The notes under the pieces were generated by a model that saw only the letters and a list, made by a program, of their open reading frames with translations, made no database searches and was not told where the DNA came from. Below are positions 9,901 to 19,852 of a stretch of DNA of 64,000 bases, one piece after another. The translations under genes and the position numbers were made by a program. Source of the stretch: Pelomonas saccharophila_A (GTDB taxonomy: Bacteria; Pseudomonadota; Gammaproteobacteria; Burkholderiales; Burkholderiaceae_C); assembly GCF_031458095.1 (NCBI RefSeq), contig NZ_JAVDXU010000003.1:186001-250000 (forward strand), read 5' to 3'. Every line of letters begins with the position of its first letter. The stretch's first letter is position 1.

Positions 9901-10130
9901 GCAACGTCAGCCTGCAACTGCGCCGCAGCGGCGACGGCCTGGATCTGGACATCGAGGACGACGGCGTCGGCTTCGATACGGACAGCCCGCCCAGCGGCTT
10001 CGGTCTGCTGTCGATGGAAGAGCGCACCGAACTCGTCGGCGGAACGCTCAGAATCGAAAGCAAGGCAGGCCAAGGCAGCAGCATCCACCTGCACCTGCCC
10101 ACTGCCACGGTCGACGATGAACCGTCTTGA
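6963..10130 (+). CDS. Beta-propeller (reg_prop) sensor histidine kinase B, tandem paralogue of A
   Basis: This 1055-residue protein has the same architecture as the gene 14 bp upstream. It has a signal peptide (to about residue 30), about 11 recognisable propeller repeats (for example GQIWIGSQTGLFRWDG, GRLWIGTDGGGLARID, HLWIGTPTGLLRY) and a Y_Y_Y-like domain. A transmembrane helix at about 782-800, HisKA_3 with His862 and HATPase_c with EDDGVGFD follow. The ELHDELGQQLVAMRME box is identical in the two kinases while the propellers differ clearly. That indicates tandem duplication with divergence of the sensory part. The ATG at 6963 is preferred, but 6990 is also possible and neither has a clear ribosome binding site. 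Translation may be coupled to kinase A. Confidence 0.88.
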   Translation: MPTRLTIHRMLARLGCAGALALACLGAWAHGWEASSTPVFRHAGLPTSVFPLTLHQDRQGQIWIGSQTGLFRWDGYQLQRFGMDSAERSSLRSPYVNAIHEDAAGRLWIGTDGGGLARIDPRTSDFVEIGAGPKGLSDARPASMAADGASGLWVGTGKGLNRVNLTTGEVQRPGDAGMPGGLAPRRIMAMLVDRRGDLWVGMAAGLFQRPAGADSFRPVPLPGFERVEDVRLLTEDADGRLWIGTRATGVYVRDPDTGGTRRILDTESGKPLEVDPRAITDAGNGEVWIGSWGQGIVKVDTRSWSTRKVHHDRDVQASLAADFVSTIFRDRSGLVWIGGPGMMEMTAPTQRAISTWYGSGGRLSAGAAAQVSAILARPDGSVWLGDGGGGVDIVPPDRGPVRRIPSQDGQPRQSLPRASVLSMAAAPDGRVFVATVRGLYVAAPDGRHASRVELPDMPPTALTMTLCQSGKRLWLGGSNGLRWLDLETAGTASAAAVALADVSILTINCSSGEHLWIGTPTGLLRYHPATGKSERPWAEGGRSDASLPESGVSSIVRDGRGRLWVAFYGAGVCIVTPGEAQRADRVQCLAEQQGMPDLAVNALALDAQGHAWASTDNGIVRIDGDSLKPAPLQLADGLGLQAYWIFSVGTTLDGDILFGGNGLTIVHPAQYQPWRYQAPVTLTHVDGRMATATDIRLDASTRSVQMNFALLDYSAPDRVRYSYRLAPLEASWTDAPAESRMARYTNLRPGDYSFEVKAQNRVGAWTTASFPMHVEPAWHETVPARVAAAGLMLLLLWAAVRWRLRMLAQRTVQLRDQVAQRTAELQQRSEQLEASRQALRRLGAHTTHTLEEERKRVARELHDELGQQLVAMRMEVSVLKSRAEAGQPPTPEQWQLVRDRVDRFTASMRSLVADLRPPALDGGLEAALQWLAAEYRRMSGANCDVRVDPDVRSLKPEIKTMLFRVAQESLNNVLRHADARNVSLQLRRSGDGLDLDIEDDGVGFDTDSPPSGFGLLSMEERTELVGGTLRIESKAGQGSSIHLHLPTATVDDEPS

Positions 10131-10149
10131 CGGCGGGATGACGGCGGGC

Positions 10150-10773
10150 TCAGGCGGCCAGGCAGATATCGCCGGTCGGTTGCGTCCAGAGCCGCGCAAT
10201 GGCGCGCGCCGGCTGGACGAGTTCCACATACTCGATGGGCTGCGGTTCGGACAGGGGCCCGGCATCAAGGGCCACGTCCAGCAGCGCCAGGCTGTCGACC
10301 GTCAATTGATCGAGTTCTCGCAGGCCGTCTGGCGGCGCCAAGGCCAGCAAAGGGTCCTCGAGTTGCTCCAGCAGGCCGTGGCCGGCGGCATGGCCGGCAA
10401 AGTAAAGCAGGGCATGGCCACCTGCGCCTGCGGCCAGCCGGCGCGGCACGCGGTGGGTGCAGCGCAGCAGGAAGGCGGCGGAGCCTCGACGCGCTTCGCG
10501 GATGGTGCGGAAGGCACTGTCGTCGATTCGCATAAAGGCGGCCGCCTGGGCCAGGTCGCGGCACAGCAGCATGACGGGCAGGCGCTCATCCACCCGATGC
10601 AACAGCCGGGCCGCTGCAGCCTTGTCGTCGAACCTGCTGGTCAACAAATACCCGCTCGCCGTCGGCACGGCCGCGATCGCTCCCGCGCGCAAGCGCTCCG
10701 CCACCACCTGCAGCTGGCGGCCCTGCGGGTTGTCCGGATGGACTTCGCAGCGGAGGAAGGGGCGCGTGGACAT
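10150..10773 (-). CDS. yciO: YciO-like protein of the Sua5/YrdC/YciO superfamily
   Basis: This 207-residue protein matches the length and blocks of the YciO family. It has an N-terminal HPDNPQ, then AAVPTASGYLL (the PT-SGY element), VMLLCRDL, and HRVPRRLA. The superfamily binds RNA and nucleotides; its TsaC/Sua5 members make threonylcarbamoyl-AMP for tRNA modification, while the role of YciO is less well defined. Here the region where relatives carry a conserved Gly-x-Arg-x-Pro segment is replaced by GGHALLYFAGHAAGHG, so the active site looks degenerate. The ATG at 10773 is chosen because the homologous N-terminus starts nearby and a GGAGGAAGG-like stretch on the opposite strand makes longer forms unlikely. 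Confidence 0.75.
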   Translation of the reverse strand: MSTRPFLRCEVHPDNPQGRQLQVVAERLRAGAIAAVPTASGYLLTSRFDDKAAAARLLHRVDERLPVMLLCRDLAQAAAFMRIDDSAFRTIREARRGSAAFLLRCTHRVPRRLAAGAGGHALLYFAGHAAGHGLLEQLEDPLLALAPPDGLRELDQLTVDSLALLDVALDAGPLSEPQPIEYVELVQPARAIARLWTQPTGDICLAA

Positions 10774-11002
10774 GAGCAGACGATAAAAAAGGCAGGCCGT
10801 CGACCACGTCAGACAAACCGCCACGGTACTGCCGGATCGACGCCCGAAAACCGGCCCGGAATGTCAAAAATGGCAGAACTGACGACCGCTGCCCTGCAAG
10901 CCAAATGCAGCCGCAAGCTAAAGTCCGCACTTGACCAACCCTTGGGCCGCAACAAAAACCGCTGAGGCGACAGTCACTTAGCTTCGCCAGCCCGAACTGC
11001 TC

Positions 11003-11623
11003 ATGGAATATCCCGGCAATCTCTTCGTCGTCGCCGCCCCCAGTGGCGCCGGCAAATCCAGCCTCGTGAAAGCCTTGCTGGAACTGGACGCCCGCCTGGC
11101 CGTGTCCATTTCCCACACCTCGCGGGCGCCGCGGGGCCAGGAGCAGCATGGCCGCGAGTACTGGTTCATCACGCCGGAAGAATTCCGCGCCAAGGTGGAC
11201 CATGGCGACTTCTTCGAATGGGCTGAGGTGCACGGCAACCTCTACGGCACCTCGCGCGCCGGCATCGAGCAGCGCCTGCAGCATGGCGAGGACGTGGTGC
11301 TCGAGATCGACTACCAGGGCGCCCTGCAGATCAAGCAGCTCTTCCCCTATGCCGTGCTGATCTTCATCCTGCCGCCGAGCTGGGACGAGCTGCGCCTGCG
11401 CCTGAACCGCCGCGGCGACACCGAGCCCGAGGTCATCGCCACCCGCATGAACAACGCCCGCATCGAGGTGGCCCAGGCCCAGCACTTCGATTTCGTCGTC
11501 GTCAATGCGGTGTTCGACACCGCCGTTTTCGACCTCAAGACCATCGTCCACGCGCAGCGGCTAAAATACGCAGCTCAGCGCCGGAACCGCTCGGCGGTCT
11601 TTCAAGCGCTCGATCTGCCCTGA
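11003..11623 (+). CDS. gmk: Guanylate kinase
   Basis: Guanylate kinase phosphorylates GMP to GDP with ATP in the cytoplasm, feeding GTP and (p)ppGpp synthesis. The 206-residue length is standard. The P-loop APSGAGKSS lies at residues 12-20, the GMP-binding element includes SHTSRAPRGQEQHGREY, and the lid Arg-rich block is RLNRRGDTE. Strong matches such as EYWFITPEEF and VLEIDYQGALQIK leave little doubt. It is followed 24 bp later by rpoZ and then by the (p)ppGpp enzyme, the conserved beta-proteobacterial order. No clear Shine-Dalgarno precedes the ATG. A TTGACC at 10931 is a possible -35, but no convincing -10 follows. Confidence 0.97.
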   Translation: MEYPGNLFVVAAPSGAGKSSLVKALLELDARLAVSISHTSRAPRGQEQHGREYWFITPEEFRAKVDHGDFFEWAEVHGNLYGTSRAGIEQRLQHGEDVVLEIDYQGALQIKQLFPYAVLIFILPPSWDELRLRLNRRGDTEPEVIATRMNNARIEVAQAQHFDFVVVNAVFDTAVFDLKTIVHAQRLKYAAQRRNRSAVFQALDLP

Positions 11624-11647
11624 TCGCCGCAACACCCAAGGAAACCC

Positions 11648-11851
11648 ATGGCCCGCATCACCGTCGAAGACTGCCTGACCAAGATCCCGAACCGCTTCCA
11701 GCTCGTGCTGGCCGCCACCTACCGCGCCCGCATGCTGAGCCAGGGCCACAGCCCCCGCATCGAGAGCAAGAACAAGCCCGGCGTCACCGCCCTGCGTGAA
11801 ATCGCCGCCGGCGAAGTGGGCATCGAGATGCTGCGCAAGGTTCCGGTCTAA
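11648..11851 (+). CDS. rpoZ: RNA polymerase omega subunit
   Basis: The 67-residue omega subunit helps assemble RNA polymerase and in many proteobacteria forms part of a ppGpp site. The start MARITVEDCLTKIPNRFQL is characteristic. VLAATYRARML and the C-terminal VTALREIAAGEVGIEML complete the family pattern. AAGGAA lies 7 bases before the ATG. It sits between gmk and the (p)ppGpp synthetase/hydrolase gene, so nucleotide supply, alarmone synthesis and an alarmone target are clustered. A GC-rich hairpin at 11872-11895 follows. Confidence 0.97.
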   Translation: MARITVEDCLTKIPNRFQLVLAATYRARMLSQGHSPRIESKNKPGVTALREIAAGEVGIEMLRKVPV

Positions 11852-11871
11852 GCACCGTCCCCTACCGCCAT

Positions 11872-11895
11872 ACGGGCGCCCTCGGGCGCCCGTTT
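11872..11895 (+). terminator. Probable intrinsic terminator after rpoZ
   Basis: ACGGGCGCCC (11872-11881) pairs with GGGCGCCCGT (11884-11893), followed by a short T run. It lies 20 bp after the rpoZ stop on the coding strand. The T tract is short, so termination may be partial and allow some read-through to spoT. Confidence 0.6.
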
Positions 11896-11923
11896 GCATT
11901 TCGGGCCGAGCGCCGCGCCGCGC

Positions 11924-12110
11924 CTAGCCGGCCCTCTTGGGCGATGTGCATGCGGCTCAATGCCACATGCATCGCCGTCCCCTAGGGGGCTGAGGCCGGA
12001 CTCAAGACGCCCAGTGGGCGTCTTGTGCCTGCCGAAGGGCTGCGGCACTTGGCGCAGCGCGGCCTGCAAGGCCGGCCAAGGGACTGCTTGGACGAGGGGC
12101 CTCTTACCTT
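11924..12110. other. Structured rpoZ-spoT intergenic region
   Basis: This gap holds several inverted repeats. CAAGACGCCC (12003-12012) and GGGCGTCTTG (12016-12025) form a 10-bp hairpin with a 3-nt loop. GGCGATG/CATCGCC arms flank about 11959-11993. Such GC-rich hairpin blocks in Burkholderiales are often dispersed repeats, but this cannot be judged from one copy. The gap may instead be a spoT leader. Confidence 0.35.
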
Positions 12111-12130
12111 CGTATAAATTCGGGGCCAAT

Positions 12131-14389
<2,259 letters not shown>

Positions 14390-14411
14390 CCTTCCCGTCG
14401 ATGGACCGCCC

Positions 14412-14440
14412 CACGGCCAATCACGGCCGTGACTGTTTCT
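14412..14440 (+). terminator. Probable terminator after spoT
   Basis: CACGGCC (14412-14418), a 6-nt loop and GGCCGTG (14425-14431) are followed by ACTGTTTCT. It lies 23 bp after the spoT stop codon on the coding strand. The T-rich tail is modest. Confidence 0.5.
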
Positions 14441-14639
14441 GTTCGCGCCCCCGGGTTAACCAGTGTTTCTGGGCCCGGTATTCCTTGGCGGGATAGCAAT
14501 CCGGCCAAAACGAATTTCTCCCGGTTACGGCGGCTGCTTAAGGTCGCGCCGCGGTCCCGCAAGAGGTGTGAAAAACCCCTCCCGGCCGCGGACGACAGCC
14601 CCACAACAAGCCCGGCCCGACCGGAGCGCGGAGAGACAC

Positions 14640-17600
14640 GTGAACAAGTTCAGCAAGCCTGCGGTTGCCACCGCCGTTACCATGACCCTGGCCCTGTGGG
14701 CCCAGCAAGCGGCCCTGGCGCAGCAAGCCACCAAGCCGGATGACGGCAAGCCCACCGCACGCAAGCCGGACGCGCCCGTGCAGGAACTGGAGAGCGTGCT
14801 GGTCATCGGCACCCGCCAGTCCCAGCAGTCCAGCATCAACCGCAAGAAGCGCGGCGCAACGGCTCAAGACTCCATCGTGGCCGAGGACGTCGGTGCCTTC
14901 CCCGACCGCAACATCGGCGAGGCCATCTCGCGCATTGCCGGCGTGGCCCTGGATCGCGGCGACTTCGGCGAGGGCGTCAACGTCTCCATCCGCGGCAACG
15001 GCCCGGAGCTGACCCGGGTCGAGATGGACGGCATGGCGGTGCGCTCCGGCGCCGGCACCGACCTGCTGGGCGGCGGCGACGGCCGCGGCACCGAGTTCCG
15101 CGAGCTGTCCTCCGACCTCATCAAGAGCGTCGACATCGTCAAGGGCTCCACCGCCGCCATGGTGGAAGGCTCGCTGGGCGGCGGCGTCATCATCACGACG
15201 CGCACCGGCCTGGACTTCGACAAGCCCTACTACTCCTTCAAGGCCGAGGCCTCGCGCAGCGACCTGGCCAAGAAGACCACGCCCAACTTCAACCTGGTGC
15301 TGGCCGACAAGTTCCTGGACAAGCGCCTGGGCGTGCTCGTCAACCTGAGCAAGTCGCGCTACAAGAGCGAGCAGCATGGCGTGACCCAGGGCGGCAGCAA
15401 CAACCAGCAGGGCCTGGTGCGCCTGGCGGACTTCGACGGCTCGCCCGAGAAGACCTTCACCTTCAACCCGGCGACGCTGGCCGGCGACACCATCAACACG
15501 CCCATCCTGGCGTCAACGCTGACGGGCGGCGGTTTCTTCAACTCGTCCTCGCCGATGGAGCTGCTGACCAAGTCGGCCGCGGCCAAGACCAAGGCCGACT
15601 GCTTCACGGCCTTCCCCGACCTGACCACGGCGCAGATCAACGCCATGGCCAACACCTCGGGCAACCGCACCAACGCCTACACCCAGCGCCAGAACGAGCA
15701 GATCACCTGCCTGAACCAGTGGAACGATTACTCGCCCTCGCAGACGGCGGGCTTTCGCTACAACTTCAAGAGCCAGGACGACCGCCGCGAGGGCGGCGAC
15801 ATCCGCCTGGATTTCAAGGTCAACGACAAGCTGACGGCCTACACCAAGCTCAGCCTGACCAAGCGCCATGTCGACGACATCGTCGGCTTCCTGGGCGTGG
15901 GCAGCTCGACGCTGTTCAACGGCGCCGGTACCTTTAGCGACAACACGACGACCAACACCCGCTCGCTGGCCGCCGGCCAGAGCGCCTTCGCCTCGCTGCT
16001 GCCCCAGAGCTACTCCTGGCGTGCCAGCAATGTGCCCCTGATCAAGGGCACGACGACCAATGTGCTGCCCGGCTACACGGTCGACTCGAGCCATCACCTG
16101 ACGAGCTACTCCACCAACAACGGCTCCTTCGGCACCGACACCATCTTCAGCACCATCGACACCGACAACAAGACGCTGATGCTCGGCGGCGAGTACCGGG
16201 ACGATCGGCTGACGGTTCAGGCCATGGGCGGCACGACCAAATCCACCGCGATGCGCTATGACCGGCGCGCGTCCTTCAGCTACAACTACGGCGTCGGCAA
16301 CTTCGCGCTGCAGCCCAACGGCATCTGGTCCTTCACCTTGCCCAACGGCAGCAACAACGACCAGCTCAACTTCCCGGCCTATGCCCAGCTGAACCCGGCC
16401 GTCGCCGCGGCGGCCTTCCCGGCCTCGGCCACCAACCCGACCTCGGTGCCGGCCTACACGGCCGCCCAGCGCGCCCAGTACACCAACAACACGCTGCTGC
16501 AGGTCATCCGCTCCTTCGACACCGAGAGCAGCGAGAAGACCGGCAAGGTCGACATCGCCTACAACCTCATCGACAAGCTGCCCTTCCTGACCTCGCTGAA
16601 GGGAGGTCTGAACTACCGCAACACGGGCGGCAGCACCTGGAGCGGCGCAGGCGGCACGGTCAAGGATCCCGTCGGCACCTATGGCCAGGCCGGCTTCGTG
16701 CCGGGTGTCTACATGCCCCAGGTCAACACGCGCTGGAACGTCGTTGGCTGCGAGAACACGGCTGGCTCGCAGGCCGCCGGCGGCCAGCCCTGCGCCTATG
16801 GCTACATCCCCAACAACCAGCTCAACACCGGCACCGGCAGCGTGGCCGCCGGCACCACGACGCTGACCCGCGCGCAGTACGAGGACCTGATCCGCCAGAC
16901 CATGACGCTCGCACCGGCCGGCCAGTTCTACGGCGGCTCCAAAGACCGCCCGGCGACGCTGATCGACGGCTGGAACCAGATCGACATCGACAAGCTCTTC
17001 CAGATGGCCGGCATTCCGGTGCGGCTGGACTGCTTCCGTAGCTGCACGGCCAGCGACGGCAAGGTCTACGACATGCCGGTCACCCAGTTCACCGAGAAGT
17101 CGCAGGCCGGCTATGTGATGACGGACTTCGAGATCGACCGCGTGCCCTTCACCGACTGGTCCCTGCCCTTCGGCATGGAGCTGGCCGGCAACATCGGCGT
17201 GCGCGTCGTCAAGACCGATGTGTCCGGCACGGGCTATATGACCTTCCGCTCGGTACGCAAGACGCCCATCTGGTACACCGACCCGACCAATGCCGGCGCC
17301 ACCGTCTCCTACACGCTGGCCCAGAACACCTCCATCGCGGCCAAGTCCACCGACGTGATGCCATCGCTGAACCTGGCGGCCTGGCCCATCGTCGACAAGC
17401 TGGCGCTGCGCTACTACATCGGCAAGACCATCGCCCGCCCGCCGGTGTCCAAGCTGCTGCCCTCCGGCGGCACGACGGTGGTCTGCTCCAACAGCCAGAT
17501 CATCGAGGAGGATCCTGACGATCCGGACGGCAGTCCCGGCGACCAGCGCTGTACGGGCACGCTGGGCAACCCTGCCCTGAAGCCGCAGACCAACGTCAAC

Positions 17601-18386
17601 CAGAACCTGTCGCTGGAGTGGTATGCCAACCGCGACACCAGCCTGTCGGTCGGCATCTTCCGCCAGCGCGGCCTGATCGGGGCGCCGACCCTGGGCGTGG
17701 TGCGCAGCAACAGCAAGGTCTTCACCACCAGCAATGCCAGCGACCCCTTCACGGGCGAGTCGCTGAAGGACATCGAGTTCGCCTACACGCAGTGGGAGAA
17801 CGCGCCGGCATCGACCCGCCGCGGCATCGAGTTCGGCCTGAAGACGGCCTTCACCTTCCTGCCGTCCTTCCTGCGCTATACCGGCATCGACGCCAACTAC
17901 AGCCGCGTGCGCTCGACCCAGGGCGCCCCGACGCTGGACCTGATCAGCGGCGACGTGCTGCCCATCGCCAACGAGCCCAAGTACTCGTGGAACGCCTCGC
18001 TCTGGTATGACGACGGCGGCTTCCAGGCCCGCGTCGCCATGCAGGTGGTTGCCGCGCGCTACTACACCTTCTCGCCCAACACCGGCAACAACGTCGGCGT
18101 CTTCAACTACCCGTCCATCGGCACTGCCTACCGCACCGGCCTGACGAGCTACAACCCCGGCGCGCCCATCTTCGGCAATCGCACCGCCTTCATCGACGCC
18201 AAGGTCTCCTACCGCTTCAAGAACGGCCTGGAGCTGTTCGCCGACGTGCGCAACCTGACAGGCGAGCGCACCCAGAGCACGACGGGCGGCTACCAGAACT
18301 ATGCGGACGACATTCCCAGCATCTATGGCGACGGTTACAACGGCCGCCGCTTCACCGTCGGCATGACCATTCGCAGCCCCCGATGA
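14640..18386 (+). CDS. Large TonB-dependent outer-membrane receptor
   Basis: This 1248-residue receptor belongs to the large TonB-dependent family common in Xanthomonas and Caulobacter. GTG at 14640 is chosen as start because GGAG lies 7 bases upstream and a signal peptide (to the AQQAALAQ region, about residue 29) begins directly. A TonB-box-like LESVLVIGTRQS is near 53-64. The plug contains DSIVAEDVGAFPDRN, VSIRGNGPELTRVEMDG and VDIVKGSTAAMVEGSLGGG. The rest is a 22-strand-type barrel with many aromatic beta-strands. It ends RRFTVGMTIRSPR rather than in the usual terminal Phe. The ligand is unknown; relatives import oligosaccharides, peptides or chelates. Its stop overlaps the start of a Sel1-repeat protein. 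Confidence 0.9.
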   Translation: MNKFSKPAVATAVTMTLALWAQQAALAQQATKPDDGKPTARKPDAPVQELESVLVIGTRQSQQSSINRKKRGATAQDSIVAEDVGAFPDRNIGEAISRIAGVALDRGDFGEGVNVSIRGNGPELTRVEMDGMAVRSGAGTDLLGGGDGRGTEFRELSSDLIKSVDIVKGSTAAMVEGSLGGGVIITTRTGLDFDKPYYSFKAEASRSDLAKKTTPNFNLVLADKFLDKRLGVLVNLSKSRYKSEQHGVTQGGSNNQQGLVRLADFDGSPEKTFTFNPATLAGDTINTPILASTLTGGGFFNSSSPMELLTKSAAAKTKADCFTAFPDLTTAQINAMANTSGNRTNAYTQRQNEQITCLNQWNDYSPSQTAGFRYNFKSQDDRREGGDIRLDFKVNDKLTAYTKLSLTKRHVDDIVGFLGVGSSTLFNGAGTFSDNTTTNTRSLAAGQSAFASLLPQSYSWRASNVPLIKGTTTNVLPGYTVDSSHHLTSYSTNNGSFGTDTIFSTIDTDNKTLMLGGEYRDDRLTVQAMGGTTKSTAMRYDRRASFSYNYGVGNFALQPNGIWSFTLPNGSNNDQLNFPAYAQLNPAVAAAAFPASATNPTSVPAYTAAQRAQYTNNTLLQVIRSFDTESSEKTGKVDIAYNLIDKLPFLTSLKGGLNYRNTGGSTWSGAGGTVKDPVGTYGQAGFVPGVYMPQVNTRWNVVGCENTAGSQAAGGQPCAYGYIPNNQLNTGTGSVAAGTTTLTRAQYEDLIRQTMTLAPAGQFYGGSKDRPATLIDGWNQIDIDKLFQMAGIPVRLDCFRSCTASDGKVYDMPVTQFTEKSQAGYVMTDFEIDRVPFTDWSLPFGMELAGNIGVRVVKTDVSGTGYMTFRSVRKTPIWYTDPTNAGATVSYTLAQNTSIAAKSTDVMPSLNLAAWPIVDKLALRYYIGKTIARPPVSKLLPSGGTTVVCSNSQIIEEDPDDPDGSPGDQRCTGTLGNPALKPQTNVNQNLSLEWYANRDTSLSVGIFRQRGLIGAPTLGVVRSNSKVFTTSNASDPFTGESLKDIEFAYTQWENAPASTRRGIEFGLKTAFTFLPSFLRYTGIDANYSRVRSTQGAPTLDLISGDVLPIANEPKYSWNASLWYDDGGFQARVAMQVVAARYYTFSPNTGNNVGVFNYPSIGTAYRTGLTSYNPGAPIFGNRTAFIDAKVSYRFKNGLELFADVRNLTGERTQSTTGGYQNYADDIPSIYGDGYNGRRFTVGMTIRSPR

Positions 18387-19852
18387 GACAAGCGGCACTC
18401 CTGGCCGCCGGCCTGCTGCTCGGCGCGGCGGCTGTTGCCCAGCAGGACAACCAGTTGCCGGCCGTGAAGCTCAGCGGCCAGCGCAACGGCGGTGTCGATC
18501 CGTCCATCGTCACCGCCGCCAAGAACAAGGTGCTGTCGCGCAACTACGCCTCGTCCTGCGCTTTCATGAAGGGCTACTCGGCCGCGGAGGACGAGGTCAC
18601 GCTGGCCTATATGCGCGACTTCGGCCTGCAGGACAGCCCGTCCAACGAGGCCGAGCGCTTCAGCGACCTCAGCCCGGGCGGCAATGCCAGGACCGATGCG
18701 GTCGGCAGCGCGCTGACGGAAGAGCTGGTGGCAGGAGCTGGACCCGACCCGTCGCCAGCGGCCGTCGCCTGCTCAGGCACCGACCGCCGCATCGCCGCCG
18801 GCCGCAACTGGATCGCGCGCAAAGACAAGTCGCTGACCCAGGCCTTCGATGCCTACGAGGCCGGCGACTACGTGCAGGCCCGCGCCCGCTTCGAGGAGGG
18901 CTGGAACAAGCTCGGCTACGAAGAGTCGGCGCTGATGCTCGGCCGCATTCATCTGCTGGGCCTGGGCACGCCGGCCAGCACGCCCCGGGCCATGGAGTGG
19001 CTGCTCAAGGTCGTCGATGCGCGCTACGACCCGGTCGCCGACCGCATGCGCTTCGACCCGAGGAGGCCCAACGACATCACGACGCGGGTCGACGCGGCCC
19101 TGCTGCTGGCGCGCATCCACCTGACCGGTCAGGGCACCAAGCGCGATGCGGCGGCCGCCTACCGCTGGTGGGGCAAGGCGCTGGACTTCGGCTTCGAGCC
19201 GGCCGGCACTCTGCTCGCCCAGGCCGAGCTCAACGGCCTCGGCACGGCGCCGGATGCCAGGCGCGCCCTGGCCCATCTGCAAGTCGCCGCCGAGGCCGGC
19301 CATGTGCAGGCCCTCTACCTGCTCGGCCAGCTCTACCACCACCAACTGCCGCGCCAGCCCGAAGGCGTGCCGCTGGACCTGCAGCGCGCCGGCGCCTACT
19401 ACGGCGCGGCCGCCAAGGCCGGCCATGCCGACGCCACCTATGCCGCGGCCCGCATGCTGGACCTCGGCGAAGGCGTGACCGCCGCGCCCGAGCGCGCCCT
19501 GGTGCTCTACAAGGACGCCGCGCTGAAAGGCCATGCCGATGCGCAGAACGCGCTGGCGACCTTCTTCTACCGCGGCGAAGGCGTGCCGCAGAACCTCGCG
19601 ACGGCGCGCCAGCTCTTCCAGGCCGCGGCCCAGCGCCGCCAGCCCGAGGCCATGTTCAACCTCGCCGTCATGCTGGCCCAGGGCCAGGGTGGCGACCAGG
19701 ACCTGGCCACTGCCTACGCCTGGTGCAGCCTCAGCAAAAACCTGGGCCACGAGCAGGCCGCTGCCGCCCTGCCCAGCCTCGCCGCGCGGCTCAGCCCCGA
19801 CGAGCGCGCCCGCGCCGAGGCAATGCTCAAGCCGCCGGCGCGGGGTAGCTGA
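18383..19852 (+). CDS. Exported Sel1-like (tetratricopeptide-type) repeat protein
   Basis: This 489-residue protein has a signal peptide (residues 1-20, MRQAALLAAGLLLGAAAVAQ). From about residue 150 on it carries a series of Sel1-like helical repeats, seen in units such as SALMLGRIHLLGLGTPAS, ALYLLGQLYHH, ATYAAARMLDLGEGV, AQNALATFFYRGEGVPQN and AMFNLAVMLAQGQGG. Sel1 repeats are protein-protein scaffolds, often in envelope or signalling contexts. The start codon overlaps the receptor stop (ATGA), so the two are translationally coupled and probably act together. A periplasmic partner of the receptor is a reasonable inference. The 3' end overlaps greB by 26 bp on the opposite strand. Confidence 0.88.
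   Translation: MRQAALLAAGLLLGAAAVAQQDNQLPAVKLSGQRNGGVDPSIVTAAKNKVLSRNYASSCAFMKGYSAAEDEVTLAYMRDFGLQDSPSNEAERFSDLSPGGNARTDAVGSALTEELVAGAGPDPSPAAVACSGTDRRIAAGRNWIARKDKSLTQAFDAYEAGDYVQARARFEEGWNKLGYEESALMLGRIHLLGLGTPASTPRAMEWLLKVVDARYDPVADRMRFDPRRPNDITTRVDAALLLARIHLTGQGTKRDAAAAYRWWGKALDFGFEPAGTLLAQAELNGLGTAPDARRALAHLQVAAEAGHVQALYLLGQLYHHQLPRQPEGVPLDLQRAGAYYGAAAKAGHADATYAAARMLDLGEGVTAAPERALVLYKDAALKGHADAQNALATFFYRGEGVPQNLATARQLFQAAAQRRQPEAMFNLAVMLAQGQGGDQDLATAYAWCSLSKNLGHEQAAAALPSLAARLSPDERARAEAMLKPPARGS

Noticed and set aside
12088..12119. TTGGAC ... TATAAAT as a spoT promoter
   Set aside because: The spacer is 19 bp, and it would place the transcription start only about 5 bases before the ATG. 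It is possible but not well enough supported to list as a promoter.
15513..18398. A 961-codon open frame antisense to the first receptor
   Set aside because: Same artefact: Val/Ala/Gly/Arg-rich translation with no domains, while the plus-strand frame has signal peptide, plug and barrel features.
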